This document shows, piece by piece, positions 55,320 through 64,000 of a stretch of DNA of 64,000 bases. The stretch lies in the NCBI GenBank assembly GCA_963721175.1, contig CAVRIG010000021.1, positions 237,176 to 301,175 of the forward strand, given 5' to 3'. The DNA comes from Aliishimia sp963721175 (GTDB lineage Bacteria; Pseudomonadota; Alphaproteobacteria; Rhodobacterales; Rhodobacteraceae). Position 1 is the first letter of the stretch, and each line of letters begins with the position of its first letter. The notes beneath the pieces are model-generated. The model searched no databases. It worked only from the letters and a program-made list of their open reading frames with translations, and was not told where the DNA came from. A program made the translations under genes and the position numbers.

Positions 55320-55391
55320 TCTTTGGGTCCCGAAAAACCTCAGGGGGTCCGGGGGACAGCGTCCCCCGGCGGCCCGCGTGGCCTGAACGCA
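55320..55391 (+). repeat. Intergenic repeat with hairpin, copy C
   Basis: TCTTTGGGTCCCGAAAAACC followed by TCAGGGGG, then a 9-bp hairpin (CCGGGGGAC-AGC-GTCCCCCGG, 55349-55369) and GGCCCGCGTGGCCTGAACGCA. Shares start, hairpin position and tail with copy A at 12211. It lies between convergent genes and may serve as a bidirectional terminator. Confidence 0.72.
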
Positions 55392-55426
55392 AAATCAATG
55401 GCGTGCGGCGCAGCCGCTCCGGCGTC

Positions 55427-58298
55427 TCACTCGGCCGCTTCCGCGTACTCCTCCATCGGCGGGCAGGTGCAGACGAGGTTGCGGTCGCCATAGACGTTGT
55501 CGACCCGGTTGACCGGCGGCCAGTACTTGTCGACCCGGAAGGCGCCCGGCGGGAAAGCAGCCCTGCTCGCGGCTGTAGGGCCGGTCCCAGTCGCGCACCA
55601 GGTCCTCCATCGTGTGCGGCGCGTTCTTCAGCGGGTTGTGTCCCGCGGTCATCCGCCCGTCCTCGATGTCCGCGATCTCCGCGCGGATCGCCAGCATCGC
55701 GTCGCAGAACCGGTCCAGCTCGGCCTTGGTCTCGCTTTCCGTCGGCTCGACCATCAGCGTGCCCGCCACCGGCCAGCTCATCGTCGGCGCGTGAAAGCCG
55801 CAATCGATCAGCCGCTTGGCGATGTCGTCCACCGTCACGCCCGCGCTGTTCGTCGAAGGGGCGGGTGTCGAGGATGCATTCATGCGCCACGCGGCCCGTC
55901 TGGCCCGTTGTAGAGCACGTCGTACGGCCCCTCCAGCCGCTTGCGCGATGTAGTTGGCGTTCAGGATCGCGACCCGCGTCGCCTGGGTCAGCCCCTCGCC
56001 GCCCATCATCAGGCAATAGGCCCAGGAGATCGGCAGGATCGAGGGCGAGCCGAAGGGCGCCGCCGACACCGGCCCCTCCGTGCCGCCGGTCGCCGGATGG
56101 CCCGGCAGATGCGGGGCCAGATGCGCCTTCACGCCGATCGGCCCCATGCCGGGCCCGCCGCCGCCATGCGGGATGCAGAAGGTCTTGTGCAGGTTCAGGT
56201 GGCTCACGTCGCCGCCGAGATCGCCGGGACGGCGACAGGCCCGACCATGGCGTTCATGTTGGCGCCGTCGATATAGACCTGGCCGCCGTGCTCATGGGTG
56301 ATCTTGCAGACCTCGAGCACGGTTTCCTCGAACACGCCGTGGGTGGAGGGATAGGTGATCATGCAGGCGGCCAGCGCATCGCCATGCTTCTCCGCCTTGG
56401 CGCGGAAATCGTCGAGGTCGATATCGCCGTTCGCCGGCCGACTTCACCGCCACCACCTTCCAGCCGACCATCTGCGCGCAGGCCGGGTTGGTGCCATGCG
56501 CGGAGGTCGGGATCAGGCAGACGTTGCGGTGTCCCTGCCCGTTCGCGCGGTGATAGGCGGCGATGGTCAGAAGCCCCGCATATTCGCCCTGCGCGCCGGA
56601 ATTGGGCTGCATCGAGATCGCGTCATAGCCGGTGATCTGGCACAGCTTGTCGCTCAGATCGTCGATCAGCTCGTGATAGCCCTCGGCCTGGTCGGCGGGC
56701 GCGAACGGGTGGAGCAGCGAGAACTCGCGCCAGCTGACCGGCATCATCTCGGCCGCCGAGTTCAGCTTCATCGTGCAGGACCCGAGCGGGATCATCGCCC
56801 GGTCCAGCGCCAGATCGCGGTCGGCGAGGCGGCGCATGTAGCGCATCATTTCCGTCTCGGCCCGGTTCATGTGGAAGACCGGGTGCGTCAGGTAGTCGCT
56901 GTCGCGCAGCATCTCCTCCGGGCAAGCGGTACGATCGGCGTGAAGTCCTCGTCCTGTTCGGCTGATCCCGAAGGCGCGCCAGACCGCCTCGATGGTCGCG
57001 GAGCGCGTGCGTTCGTCGAGCGTGATGCCGACGCGCGTGTCGCCGACCGGCGCAGGTTGATGCCCTCGTCCACCGCCGATTTCATCACCGCCGCCTGGAG
57101 CGGGCCGACATCGACGGTGATCGTGTCGAAGAACGTCTTCGGATCGACCCGGAACCCTGCCTCCTCGAGCCCCTCGCGCCAGCCGCACCGTCTTGCGGTG
57201 GATGCGCTGCGCGATGGCCTTCAGGCCCTTCGGGGCCGTGGAACACCGCATAAAAGACTGGCCATCACGGCCAGCAGCGCCTGCGCGGTGCAGACGTTCG
57301 ATGTCGCCTTTTCGCGCCGGATATGCTGCTCGCGCGTCTGCAGGCTGCAGCCGGTAGGCGCGGTTGCCGTGGCTGTCGACGCTGACGCCGACGATCCGGC
57401 CCGGCATGGCGCGCTTCATGTCGTCGCGGCAGGCCATGTAGGCGGCGTGCGGGCCCGCCATAGCCCAGCGGCACGCCGAACCGCTGGGTGGAGCCCACGG
57501 CGATGTCCGCGCCCATCGCGCCCGGCTCCTTCAGCAGGGTCAGCGCCAGCGGGTCGGCGCTGACCACGATGCCGATGGCGTCATGTTCATGCAGCGCCGC
57601 GATCTGGTCGGTGAAATCGCGCACGTGGCCATAGGTGCCCGGGATACTGGAAGAGCGCGCCGAAGACTGCGGTCGCCTCCATCTCCGCCGGATCGCCGAC
57701 GATCACCTCGATCCCGAGCGGTGCTGCCCGCGTCTCGCATCACCGCGATGTTCTGCGGATGGCAGTCCCGGTCGACGAAGAAACGCCTTGGCCTTCGACT
57801 TCGCCACGCGCTGCGCCATGGTCATCGCCTCGGCGCAGGCCGTGGCCTCGTCCAGCAGCGACGCGTTGGCGACTCCAGCCCCGTCAGATCGCAGATCATC
57901 GTCTGGAAATTCAGCAGCGCCTCCAGCCGCCCCTGGCTGATCTCCGGCTGGTAGGGCGTATAGGCGGTGTACCAGGCCGGGTTCTCCAGGATGTTGCGCT
58001 GGATCGCAGGCGGCGTGACCGTGCCGTGATAGCCCTGCCCGATCAGGCTCGTCAGCACCTGGTTCTTGTCCGCCACCGTCCGCATGTGGTGCAGCAGCTC
58101 CCGCTCGGACAGCGCCTTGCCCCAAATCCAGCGGGTCCTTTTGCCGGATCGCCTTGGGCAGGGTCTCGTCGATCAGACGCGTCGAGGGTCTTGGCCCCCA
58201 ACGACTTCCAGCATCCGCGTCATTTCCTCGGGCGAAGGTCCGATATGCCGCCGGTTCGCAAAATCGTATGGCAGGTAGTCGGTCGGCTTGAAAGTCAT
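55427..58298 (-). CDS. gcvP: Glycine dehydrogenase (decarboxylating), P protein, many frameshifts
   Basis: PLP enzyme of the glycine cleavage system, expected about 950 aa; the span is 2872 nt. Start MTFKPTDYLPYDFANRRHIG at 58298. Readable segments include EEMTRMLEVVGAKTL, GYHGTVTPPAIQRNILENPA, WYTAYTPYQPEISQGRLEAL, FPHEPGRDGNDALH-type pieces in shifted frames, MIPLGSCTMKLNSAAEMMPV, YDAISMQPNSGAQGEYAGLL, HRNVCLIPTSAHGTNPACAQ, and the C-terminal CPPMEEYAEAAE. More than ten frame changes, treated as sequence errors. Third gene of the gcvTHP operon. Confidence 0.92.
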
Positions 58299-58337
58299 GT
58301 CTCTATTCCTTCGATCTGCGGTGTGGCCACGCCCGGA

Positions 58338-58696
58338 TCAGCCGATAAATTTCTTGTATTCGGCCTCGTCCATGAAGTCGTCCATCTGGCTCGGATCGCT
58401 TGGTCTTCATCTTGAAGAACCACGCCTCGCCCTGCGGATCCTCGTTGACCAGGCTGGGGTTGTCGGCCAGAGCGTCGTTCACCTCGACGATTTCGCCATC
58501 CATCGGTGCGAGGATGTCGGACGCCGCCTTGACGCTTTCGATCACCACGATCTCGTCGTCCTTCACGACTTCGATGCCGGCCTCCGGCAGTTCGACGAAC
58601 ACCACGTCGCCCAACTGCTCGGCCGCGTGGCTCGTGATGCCCACGATGACCAACTCCCCTTCGGCGCAGCCATTCATGCTCTTCGGTAAATTTCAT
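58338..58696 (-). CDS. gcvH: Glycine cleavage system H protein, frameshifted
   Basis: Lipoyl carrier protein, about 119 aa. Starts MKFTEEHEWLR, then a break near 58660. It continues EGELVIVGITSHAAEQLGDV, VFVELPEAGIEVVKDDEIVV and IESVKAASDILAPMDGEIVE (the Lys in ESVKA is the lipoylation site). A second break near 58400 restores SDPSQMDDFMDEAEYKKFIG at the end. Lies between gcvT and gcvP. Confidence 0.92.
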
Positions 58697-58714
58697 GATG
58701 ATCCTTCCCGTTCT

Positions 58715-59839
58715 TCATCTTTTGAAATTGGGGTGCACGAAGGGCAATGTCACGGCCTCGACCGGCATTCGCTTGCCCCGCACCTCGCCCCAGAGCGGCG
58801 TGCCCGGTTTGGCCAGTTCCACCGGCAGGTATCCCATCGCAACCGGCCCACCGACCGTCGGACCGAACCCGCCAGACGTCACCTGCCCGATTGGCTCGCC
58901 CCCTGTGTCCTCGGCGAAAATCGGTACGCCCTCCCGCATCGGCGCGCGTCCCTCCGGCTTCAAGCCCACGCGCCTGCGAGTGGTTCCGTCGCTCAACTGC
59001 TTCAGGATCGTGTCGGCACCCGGAAACCCGCCTTCTCGCGCGCCGCCGCTGCGGCGGATTTTCTGGATGGCCCAGCTCAGCGCCGCTTCGACCGGCGTCG
59101 TGTCGGCATCGATATCCTGTCCATAAAGGCAGAGCCCGGCCTCCAGCCGCAGGCTGTCGCGGGCGCCCAAGCCCACGGGCGCAACCTCATCCATCTCCAG
59201 GAGATCCCGGCACACGGCCTCTGCCCCTTGCTCCGGCACGGAAATCTCGAACCCGTCCTCGCCGGTATATCCGGACCGCGAAACCCACGCCGCATGGCCG
59301 GACAGTTCCAACGTCGCAACGTCCATGAAGCGCATCTCGCGGCACCGCGGGTCAAGGCGGGCCAACGCCGTCTCCGCCTCGGGCCCCTGCAGTGCGATCA
59401 GCGCGCGATCCGTGACCGGCACCACCGAAAGCTCCGGTTCCAGAACATTGGACATCCGGGCAATATCGTCGGCCTTGCACGCCGCGTTGACGACGACGAA
59501 GAGCCTGCCGCCGATCCTGGCGAACATGAGGTCATCCTCGATCCCGCCCGCATCGTTGGTGAAAAAGCCATAGCGCTGTCGGCCGTCCTCCAGCCCCAGA
59601 ACGTCCTGCGGCACCAGCCGCTCGAAACCGCGCGCCACCGCGTCCCAATCCGGACCATCGATCCACACCTGACCCATATGGCTCACATCAAAGAGCCCCG
59701 CCTGCGTCCGGCAATGCAGATGTTCCTTCATGACGCCCATCGGATACTGGACCGGCATCGCATAGCCCGCGAACGGGACCATCTTCGCGCCCAGTTCGGC
59801 ATGAAGGTCATGCAGCGGCGTCTGCGCCAAGTCTCCCAT
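58715..59839 (-). CDS. gcvT: Aminomethyltransferase, T protein of the glycine cleavage system
   Basis: 374 aa from the ATG at 59839. Transfers the methylene group to tetrahydrofolate and releases NH3. Motifs: LHDLHAELGAKMVPFAGYAM, QAGLFDVSHMGQVWIDG, DDLMFARIGGRLFVVVNAAC, SRSGYTGEDGFEISVPEQGA, GLGARDSLRLEAGLCLYGQD and RGKRMPVEAVTLPFVHPNFK. Intact, unlike gcvH and gcvP. The ORF continues upstream through the riboswitch, which is a reading artefact. Confidence 0.94.
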   Translation of the reverse strand: MGDLAQTPLHDLHAELGAKMVPFAGYAMPVQYPMGVMKEHLHCRTQAGLFDVSHMGQVWIDGPDWDAVARGFERLVPQDVLGLEDGRQRYGFFTNDAGGIEDDLMFARIGGRLFVVVNAACKADDIARMSNVLEPELSVVPVTDRALIALQGPEAETALARLDPRCREMRFMDVATLELSGHAAWVSRSGYTGEDGFEISVPEQGAEAVCRDLLEMDEVAPVGLGARDSLRLEAGLCLYGQDIDADTTPVEAALSWAIQKIRRSGGAREGGFPGADTILKQLSDGTTRRRVGLKPEGRAPMREGVPIFAEDTGGEPIGQVTSGGFGPTVGGPVAMGYLPVELAKPGTPLWGEVRGKRMPVEAVTLPFVHPNFKR

Positions 59840-59920
59840 CCCGTCTCCTTCCGGGCCGGGTGGATCACTTCGCTGTCCGTCCGGCACCTTGTCCACGCCC
59901 GGAGGCGCAGGCCTGTTGGT

Positions 59921-60085
59921 GCCCCCTTTGTCCAAGTGCCTGAGATCGTTATCCCTTCGGCGCCCCGGACCCTTGTCCACCGGGATCTCTCCAGAGTTCT
60001 GCGATCGCCGCGCGGTCCTGGTGCCTGAGAGTTTCCGAGGCAGTTGCTCCTTCGGCACCGGCACGATGCCGGTTCTCCCACGCGG
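59921..60085 (-). promoter_or_regulatory. Tandem glycine riboswitch upstream of gcvTHP
   Basis: On the minus strand two similar aptamers follow one another. Aptamer 1 (about 60085-60014) has GGGAGAACCGG, GCCGAAGGAGCAACTGCCTC and AACTCTCAGGCACCAGGACC. Aptamer 2 (about 59993-59921) has GGAGAGATCCCGG, GCGCCGAAGGGATAACGATC and TCAGGCACTTGGACAAAGGG. The GCCGAAGGRNNAA and CTCAGGCACNNGGAC segments are the glycine riboswitch hallmarks. Located about 80 bp before gcvT; glycine would switch the operon on. Confidence 0.93.
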
Positions 60086-60173
60086 GATTGAGCAAACTAA
60101 AGCAAGTAGAACGCCGAGGGTCAAGACGATATAGCTCTTGACCTCAGCCCCCGGGAGCGCAAGGTCGCCTGTC

Positions 60174-60740
60174 ATGAGAACCGGCTACTTCTTCGGCTAC
60201 GGCAGCCTCGTCAACCGAGCGACGCACACGTATCCCCAGGCAGCACCTGCGCATGCCGACGGCTGGCGACGGTCGTGGGTTCACACGACGACCTGGCCGC
60301 ACGCCTATCTCACGGCCGTTCGGGCCCCGGGGCACCGGATCCAGGGTCTGGTGGCAGCCGTGCCCGGCGGCGACTGGGCCGCCCTGGACGCGCGCGAGGC
60401 CGCCTATGACAGGATCGTGGATACCGATAACATCCTGCATACGCAGACCGATGTCGACGGGATCGCGATCTACTCCGTCCCATCGACGGCCCGCGCGAAT
60501 GGCGCGACCCGCCACCCGATCCTGCTGAGTTATCTGGATGTGGTGCTGCAAGGCTACCTGCGCGAATTCGGACCTGACGGTGCGCAAGGTTTCATCGACA
60601 CGACGGATGGCTGGGACGCGCCCGTGTTCGACGACCGGTCGGCGCCGATCTATCCCCGGCATCAACGGCTGACGCCTGACGAGACCGAGTTCGTCGATAC
60701 CGCACTGGGACGCCTCGAAAGCCAGATCATCAAGGGTTGA
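60174..60740 (+). CDS. Gamma-glutamylcyclotransferase-fold protein
   Basis: 188 aa from the ATG at 60174. The family motif YFFGYGSLVNRATH is at the N-terminus, then AHADGWRRSWVHTTTWPHAY and VAAVPGGDWAALDAREAAYD (acidic catalytic region). Related to GGCT/AIG2-like enzymes that act on gamma-glutamyl peptides; substrate uncertain. Divergent from gcvT, whose riboswitch lies next to it. Confidence 0.82.
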   Translation: MRTGYFFGYGSLVNRATHTYPQAAPAHADGWRRSWVHTTTWPHAYLTAVRAPGHRIQGLVAAVPGGDWAALDAREAAYDRIVDTDNILHTQTDVDGIAIYSVPSTARANGATRHPILLSYLDVVLQGYLREFGPDGAQGFIDTTDGWDAPVFDDRSAPIYPRHQRLTPDETEFVDTALGRLESQIIKG

Positions 60741-60779
60741 ACGGCGATGGTGCTGCCTTGAGGGCAAAGTCGCCCTGGC

Positions 60780-62105
60780 TTAGTCGCGGGCGCGCACGAC
60801 CTGCAGAAGCGGCATCAGCGCGGCCATCTCCGGTCCATGATCCTGCCCCGTCAGGGCCATGCGCAACGGCCTGAAGAGACTGCGCCCCTTGCGCCCCGTG
60901 ACGTCCTTCACTTCGGCGGTCCAGGTCGACCAGGTCGCATCGTCGAACGGACCCTCGGGCAGAAGCGTCATCGCCTCGGCCACGAACGCGGCATCCTCCT
61001 CCGCGATGACCGGTTCCGCGCCATCGCGGCACATCGCCCACCATGCCTCCAGGTCGTTCAGCGTGTGGATATTCTCGCGGCAGACGGTCCAGAACCGTTC
61101 GGCCAACGCCTCCGGCACGCCAAGCGCCGCGACCTCGGCCTGCACGGCCGACAGCGGCAGGGTCTGCAGGTAACGCCCCGTCAGCGGATAGAGATCGCGC
61201 ACGTCGAACTTCGTCGGCGCCACGCCGAACTTGTCGAGTTCGAACCCCTCGATCAGCTCCGCCATCTCGGTCCGCAGTTCCACCGGATCGGCCGACCCCA
61301 GCCGCGCCATCAGCGACAGGAGCGCCATTGGATGCACCCCGCTCGCCCGCAGATCGCGCAAGGAGAGCGTGCCCAGCCGCTTCGACAGCGCCTCGCCCTG
61401 TGGCCCGGTCAGCAGCGAATGGTGGGCAAAGGACGGCACGGTCCCGCCGAGCGCCTCGATGATCTGGATCTGGGTCGCGGTGTTGGTCACGTGGTCGGAT
61501 CCGCGCACGACATGGGTCACGCCCATCTCGGTGTCGTCCACCACCGACGCGATGGTGTAAAGAACCTGCCCGTCCGCGCGGATCAGCACCGGGTCCGACA
61601 CGCTGGCGGCATCGATCGACACGTCGCCCAGGATCCCGTCGGTCCACTCGATCCGCTCCTGCTTCAGCTTGAACCGCCAGACGCCCGGCCCGCGTTCGGC
61701 GCGCAGCGCGTCGCGCTCGGCCTCGCTCAACTTCAGCGCCGAGCGGTCATAGACCGGCGGCATCCCCATGTTGAGCTGCTTCTTGCGCTTCAGGTCCAGC
61801 TCGGTCGGCGTCTCGAACGCCTCGTAGAAGCGCCCCATCTCGCGGAGCCTATCTGCCGCCCCGGCATAACGATCGAGCCGGTGCGACTGCCGCTCCACCC
61901 GGTCCCAGGTCAGGCCCAGCCACTCGAGATCCTCCTTGATCGCGTCGACATATTCTTCCTTGGACCGCTCCGGGTCGGTGTCGTCGATGCGCAGGATGAA
62001 CGTGCCCCCCGCCTTGCGGGCGATGAGGAAGTTCATCAGCGCCGTGCGCAGGTTTCCGACATGGATGTATCCCGTGGGGGAGGGCGCGAAACGGGTGGTG
62101 GTCAT
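60780..62105 (-). CDS. gltX: Glutamyl-tRNA synthetase
   Basis: 441 aa, intact class I synthetase. HIGH-like motif TRFAPSPTGYIHVGNLRTAL, FILRIDDTDPERSKEEYVDA, the substrate part MGVTHVVRGSDHVTNTATQI, and the KMSKS-like loop EALSKRLGTLSLRDL. The length and GltX2-like features suggest the shorter alphaproteobacterial form, which in some species handles tRNA-Gln as well. Convergent with the cyclotransferase gene. Confidence 0.95.
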   Translation of the reverse strand: MTTTRFAPSPTGYIHVGNLRTALMNFLIARKAGGTFILRIDDTDPERSKEEYVDAIKEDLEWLGLTWDRVERQSHRLDRYAGAADRLREMGRFYEAFETPTELDLKRKKQLNMGMPPVYDRSALKLSEAERDALRAERGPGVWRFKLKQERIEWTDGILGDVSIDAASVSDPVLIRADGQVLYTIASVVDDTEMGVTHVVRGSDHVTNTATQIQIIEALGGTVPSFAHHSLLTGPQGEALSKRLGTLSLRDLRASGVHPMALLSLMARLGSADPVELRTEMAELIEGFELDKFGVAPTKFDVRDLYPLTGRYLQTLPLSAVQAEVAALGVPEALAERFWTVCRENIHTLNDLEAWWAMCRDGAEPVIAEEDAAFVAEAMTLLPEGPFDDATWSTWTAEVKDVTGRKGRSLFRPLRMALTGQDHGPEMAALMPLLQVVRARD

Positions 62106-62251
62106 TGCAGTCTCCGGATGGACCCGCGCCGTCTCTCACAGAGGCGCGCGATTGTCCATATTCCGCGGGGACGGGGGCCTCCTGTCGCCCGCCGGAGCGT
62201 GAACCAGGCCAGACGCGACTTGCGACCAGCGAGCGGCACGGTACCTCCGCT

Positions 62252-62680
62252 TCAGGTCGGAAAGACCGGCCAGCGCTGGCGCAGGTCTTCGAGTTCGGCT
62301 CGGATCAAGTCTGCCAGAACGTCGAGATCCACCCGCTCCAGCCGCGTGATGTAGAGACAGCTCTTCCCGAGCTTGTGCGGGCCGAGCCGGTCGAGGATCT
62401 CGCCGAACTCCGCATATCCCGGCATGATGTAGATGCTGAGTTGCGCCTTGCGCGGGCTGAAGCCGGTCGCCATCCAACGCCCGCTACGCCCGCTCGCATA
62501 GGTGTAGTCGTAGGCCCCATAACCCACGATCGACGTGCCCCACATCCGCGGCTGCCATCCGGTGACCTGCTGAAATAGCGCATCGAGGTCCTGCGCTTCG
62601 ATGCGACGGCGTTCCGGCTCCACGCCGGCGATCCACCGCGCGGGATCGACATCGGTTTGGGTCGTCTTCAGATCGGACAT
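62252..62680 (-). CDS. DUF1801-domain protein
   Basis: 142 aa from the ATG at 62680. Starts MSDLKTTQTDVDPARWIAGV. Family blocks: VTGWQPRMWGTSIVGYGAYD, WMATGFSPRKAQLSIYIMPG and LGPHKLGKSCLYITRLERVD. Small alpha/beta YdhG-like fold of unknown function. The ORF upstream to 62950 overlaps the divergent MBL gene and is spurious. Confidence 0.88.
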   Translation of the reverse strand: MSDLKTTQTDVDPARWIAGVEPERRRIEAQDLDALFQQVTGWQPRMWGTSIVGYGAYDYTYASGRSGRWMATGFSPRKAQLSIYIMPGYAEFGEILDRLGPHKLGKSCLYITRLERVDLDVLADLIRAELEDLRQRWPVFPT

Positions 62681-62783
62681 TTCGATCTCGCGCAAAAGTG
62701 AACCATGCCCGAACACTCCCTTGAACGGATTTGACGGCACAGCACTACCATATCTCGATCGAACTGACACGGAGAAGCCCGTC

Positions 62784-63711
62784 ATGACACATTTGCCCAA
62801 GTTCACCCGCCGCACCGCGCTTGCCGGGGCGGCCGCATTGCCGATTGCTGCGGCCCTCGGGACCAGATCGCGGGCCGCGGCCCCGATGCTGGGTGCCAGT
62901 CCCGCACCGTTCATGCGCGTGAATCTGGGCAGTTTCGAAGTGACGAACATGCTGGCCGGGACGCCGCACGGTGCCCGATCCGCAACAGATTTTCGGGTTG
63001 AATGTCGAAGCCGACACCTTTGCCGAGATCTCCGCGGATGCGGGCTTGCCGATCGATCAGGCGCAATTCTTCTTCACTCCGCCTGTGGTCAATACCGGCG
63101 AGCAGTTGATCCTCTTCGATACCGGTCTCGAAGGTTCTGCCACGACCGCAGCACTCGCCGCCGCAGGCTATGCGCCCGACCAGGTCGACATCGTCGTCAT
63201 CACCCACATGCATGGCGACCATATCGGCGGGCTGATGACGAACGACGCGCCGACCTATCCCAACGCCGCCTATGTCGCCGGCCGGGTGGAATTCGACGCC
63301 TGGTCGGAGGCCGGCGACGAGAGGTTCGACACGCTGGTCAAGCCGCTCGCCGACCGGATGACGTTCCTCGAGGACGGCGGCACCGTGGCCAGCGGGATTA
63401 CGGCCATGGCCGCGTTCGGACACACGCCGGGCCACATGACCTACATGCTGGAGAGCGACGGCAAGCAGATGCTGCTGGGGGCTGATTTCGCCAACCACTA
63501 CGTCTGGTCGCTTGCCCATCCGACTTGGGAGGTGCGGTTCGACATGGACAAGGAAACGGCTGCGGCGACGCGCAAGCGCCTGCTGGACATGATGGCCGTC
63601 GACCGGGTTCCGTTCTCCGGCTACCACATGCCGTTCCCCGCCTTCGGCTATGTCGAAGCGCACGAGGACGGCTATCGCTATGTCCCGCACACCTACCAGT
63701 TGCTGATGTAA
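62784..63711 (+). CDS. Tat-exported MBL-fold metallo-hydrolase, one frameshift
   Basis: About 309 aa. Twin-arginine signal FTRRTALAGAAALPIAAALG at residues 7-26. The frame changes (+1) near 62968, between NMLAGTPH and DPQQIFGLNVEADTFAEISA. The metallo-beta-lactamase core follows: VNTGEQLILFDTGLEGSATT, VVITHMHGDHIGGLMTND (HxHxDH), AFGHTPGHMTYMLESDGKQM, LLGADFANHYVWS and VPFSGYHMPFPAFGYVEAHE. Acts in the periplasm; substrate unknown (lactonase-type hydrolases share this layout). Confidence 0.88.
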
Positions 63712-63741
63712 TCAGGCGGCGTGGTCGCTATATCCGGGAGG

Positions 63742-64000
63742 ATGCACGCAGCCGGTGACAGCGACGATATCGAAGCCATGGCCCGCGACGCGCTCGCGGG
63801 TCTTCCTCCGGTCTTTCGTGCCCCGGCGGAGAGCGTTCTACTGCGGATCGAGGACTGGCCGACGCCGGACATGCTGCGCGAGTTGAATGTCAACGACCCG
63901 GAAGACCTGACCGGGCTTTACGAGGGCGTGCCGCTTCCGCAGAAATCGGCCTCGAATCCCGATCCCTATCCGGATGTGATCTGGCTTTTCCGGGAGCCGA
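63742..64000 (+). CDS. Metallopeptidase-family (zincin-like, DUF1025 type) protein, 5' part only
   Basis: 86 codons present before the window ends. Starts MHAAGDSDDIEAMARDALAG behind GGGAGG. ALAGLPPVFRAPAESVLLRI then LRELNVNDPEDLTGLYEGVP and DPYPDVIWLFREP match the N-terminal part of the small zincin-like metallopeptidase family. The HExxH active site would lie beyond the window edge. Confidence 0.78.
   Translation, partial: MHAAGDSDDIEAMARDALAGLPPVFRAPAESVLLRIEDWPTPDMLRELNVNDPEDLTGLYEGVPLPQKSASNPDPYPDVIWLFREP

Noticed and set aside
55403..56635. 410-codon plus-strand ORF opposite gcvP
   Set aside because: Shadow frame; gcvP motifs on the minus strand are unmistakable despite frameshifts.
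60837..62354. 505-codon plus-strand ORF opposite gltX
   Set aside because: Antisense of an intact synthetase gene.
1..64000. Programmed frameshifting or widespread pseudogenes
   Set aside because: Breaks hit essential genes (dapA, gcvH) at unrelated sites without slippery motifs or stimulatory structures, and conserved residues persist after each break.
1..64000. tRNA, rRNA, CRISPR arrays, IS elements, prophage, defence islands
   Set aside because: Looked for tRNA T-arm patterns, regularly spaced direct repeats, transposase/integrase motifs and terminal inverted repeats; none seen.

Overview
The window is about 64 kb of GC-rich DNA from an alphaproteobacterium. The gene content points to the Rhodobacteraceae (Roseobacter-type): an HmrR/CueR-type regulator, the reductive pyrimidine (preT/preA/hydA/amaB/rutR) block with an NMT1-type ABC transporter, a tandem glycine riboswitch ahead of gcvT-gcvH-gcvP, paired short CspA proteins, and many tightly packed genes with ATGA overlaps. 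The species cannot be named from the sequence alone. No tRNA, rRNA, CRISPR array, insertion sequence, integrase or phage gene was found.

Layout. 1-9.6 kb: drug/metabolite exporter, lytic transglycosylase, dapA, DUF421 protein, Ada-like methyltransferase, nth, PfkB kinase, GNAT, methyltransferase, secreted protein. 9.5-22 kb: rppH, dienoyl-CoA reductase, DUF4399, LysR, a four-gene operon (cinA-like, GNAT, AhpD-like, OmpA), sfsA, map, TPR protein, cueR, small lipoprotein, L,D-transpeptidase. 21.9-28.4 kb: a PAS-LuxR regulator divergent from a branched-chain-type ABC importer operon ending in an alpha/beta hydrolase. 28.4-32.2 kb: trmD, two cspA genes flanking cutA, tiny basic or charged ORFs, EF-hand protein, cupin. 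32.2-33.4 kb: a visibly lower-GC gap without a convincing gene. 33.4-37.2 kb: ettA, nadD, a broken gene and small membrane proteins. 37.3-49.7 kb: the pyrimidine catabolic block. 49.8-58.7 kb: yedK, arylesterase, an ABC exporter pair, a hisN/IMPase-type phosphatase, gcvP and gcvH. 58.7-64 kb: gcvT with its glycine riboswitch, gamma-glutamylcyclotransferase, gltX, DUF1801, a Tat-exported MBL-fold hydrolase, and the start of a metallopeptidase.

How the genes work together. The best-supported unit is the pyrimidine block. PreT and PreA reduce uracil or thymine, HydA opens the dihydropyrimidine ring, and the amidohydrolase removes the carbamoyl group. An ABC importer brings substrate in, and a RutR-type TetR regulator sits divergently. 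Two similar palindromes (TTTTACC-N4-GGTAAAA and a one-mismatch variant) lie ahead of the hydrolase/hydA operon and ahead of preT, and are proposed as shared RutR operators.

Sequence quality matters for every reading of this window. Many conserved genes carry single-base frameshifts, mostly net +1, often in short homopolymers. Between about 49.8 and 58.7 kb the density rises to several per gene. I read these as sequencing or assembly errors, not as pseudogenes, and annotate each such gene across its full reconstructed span.
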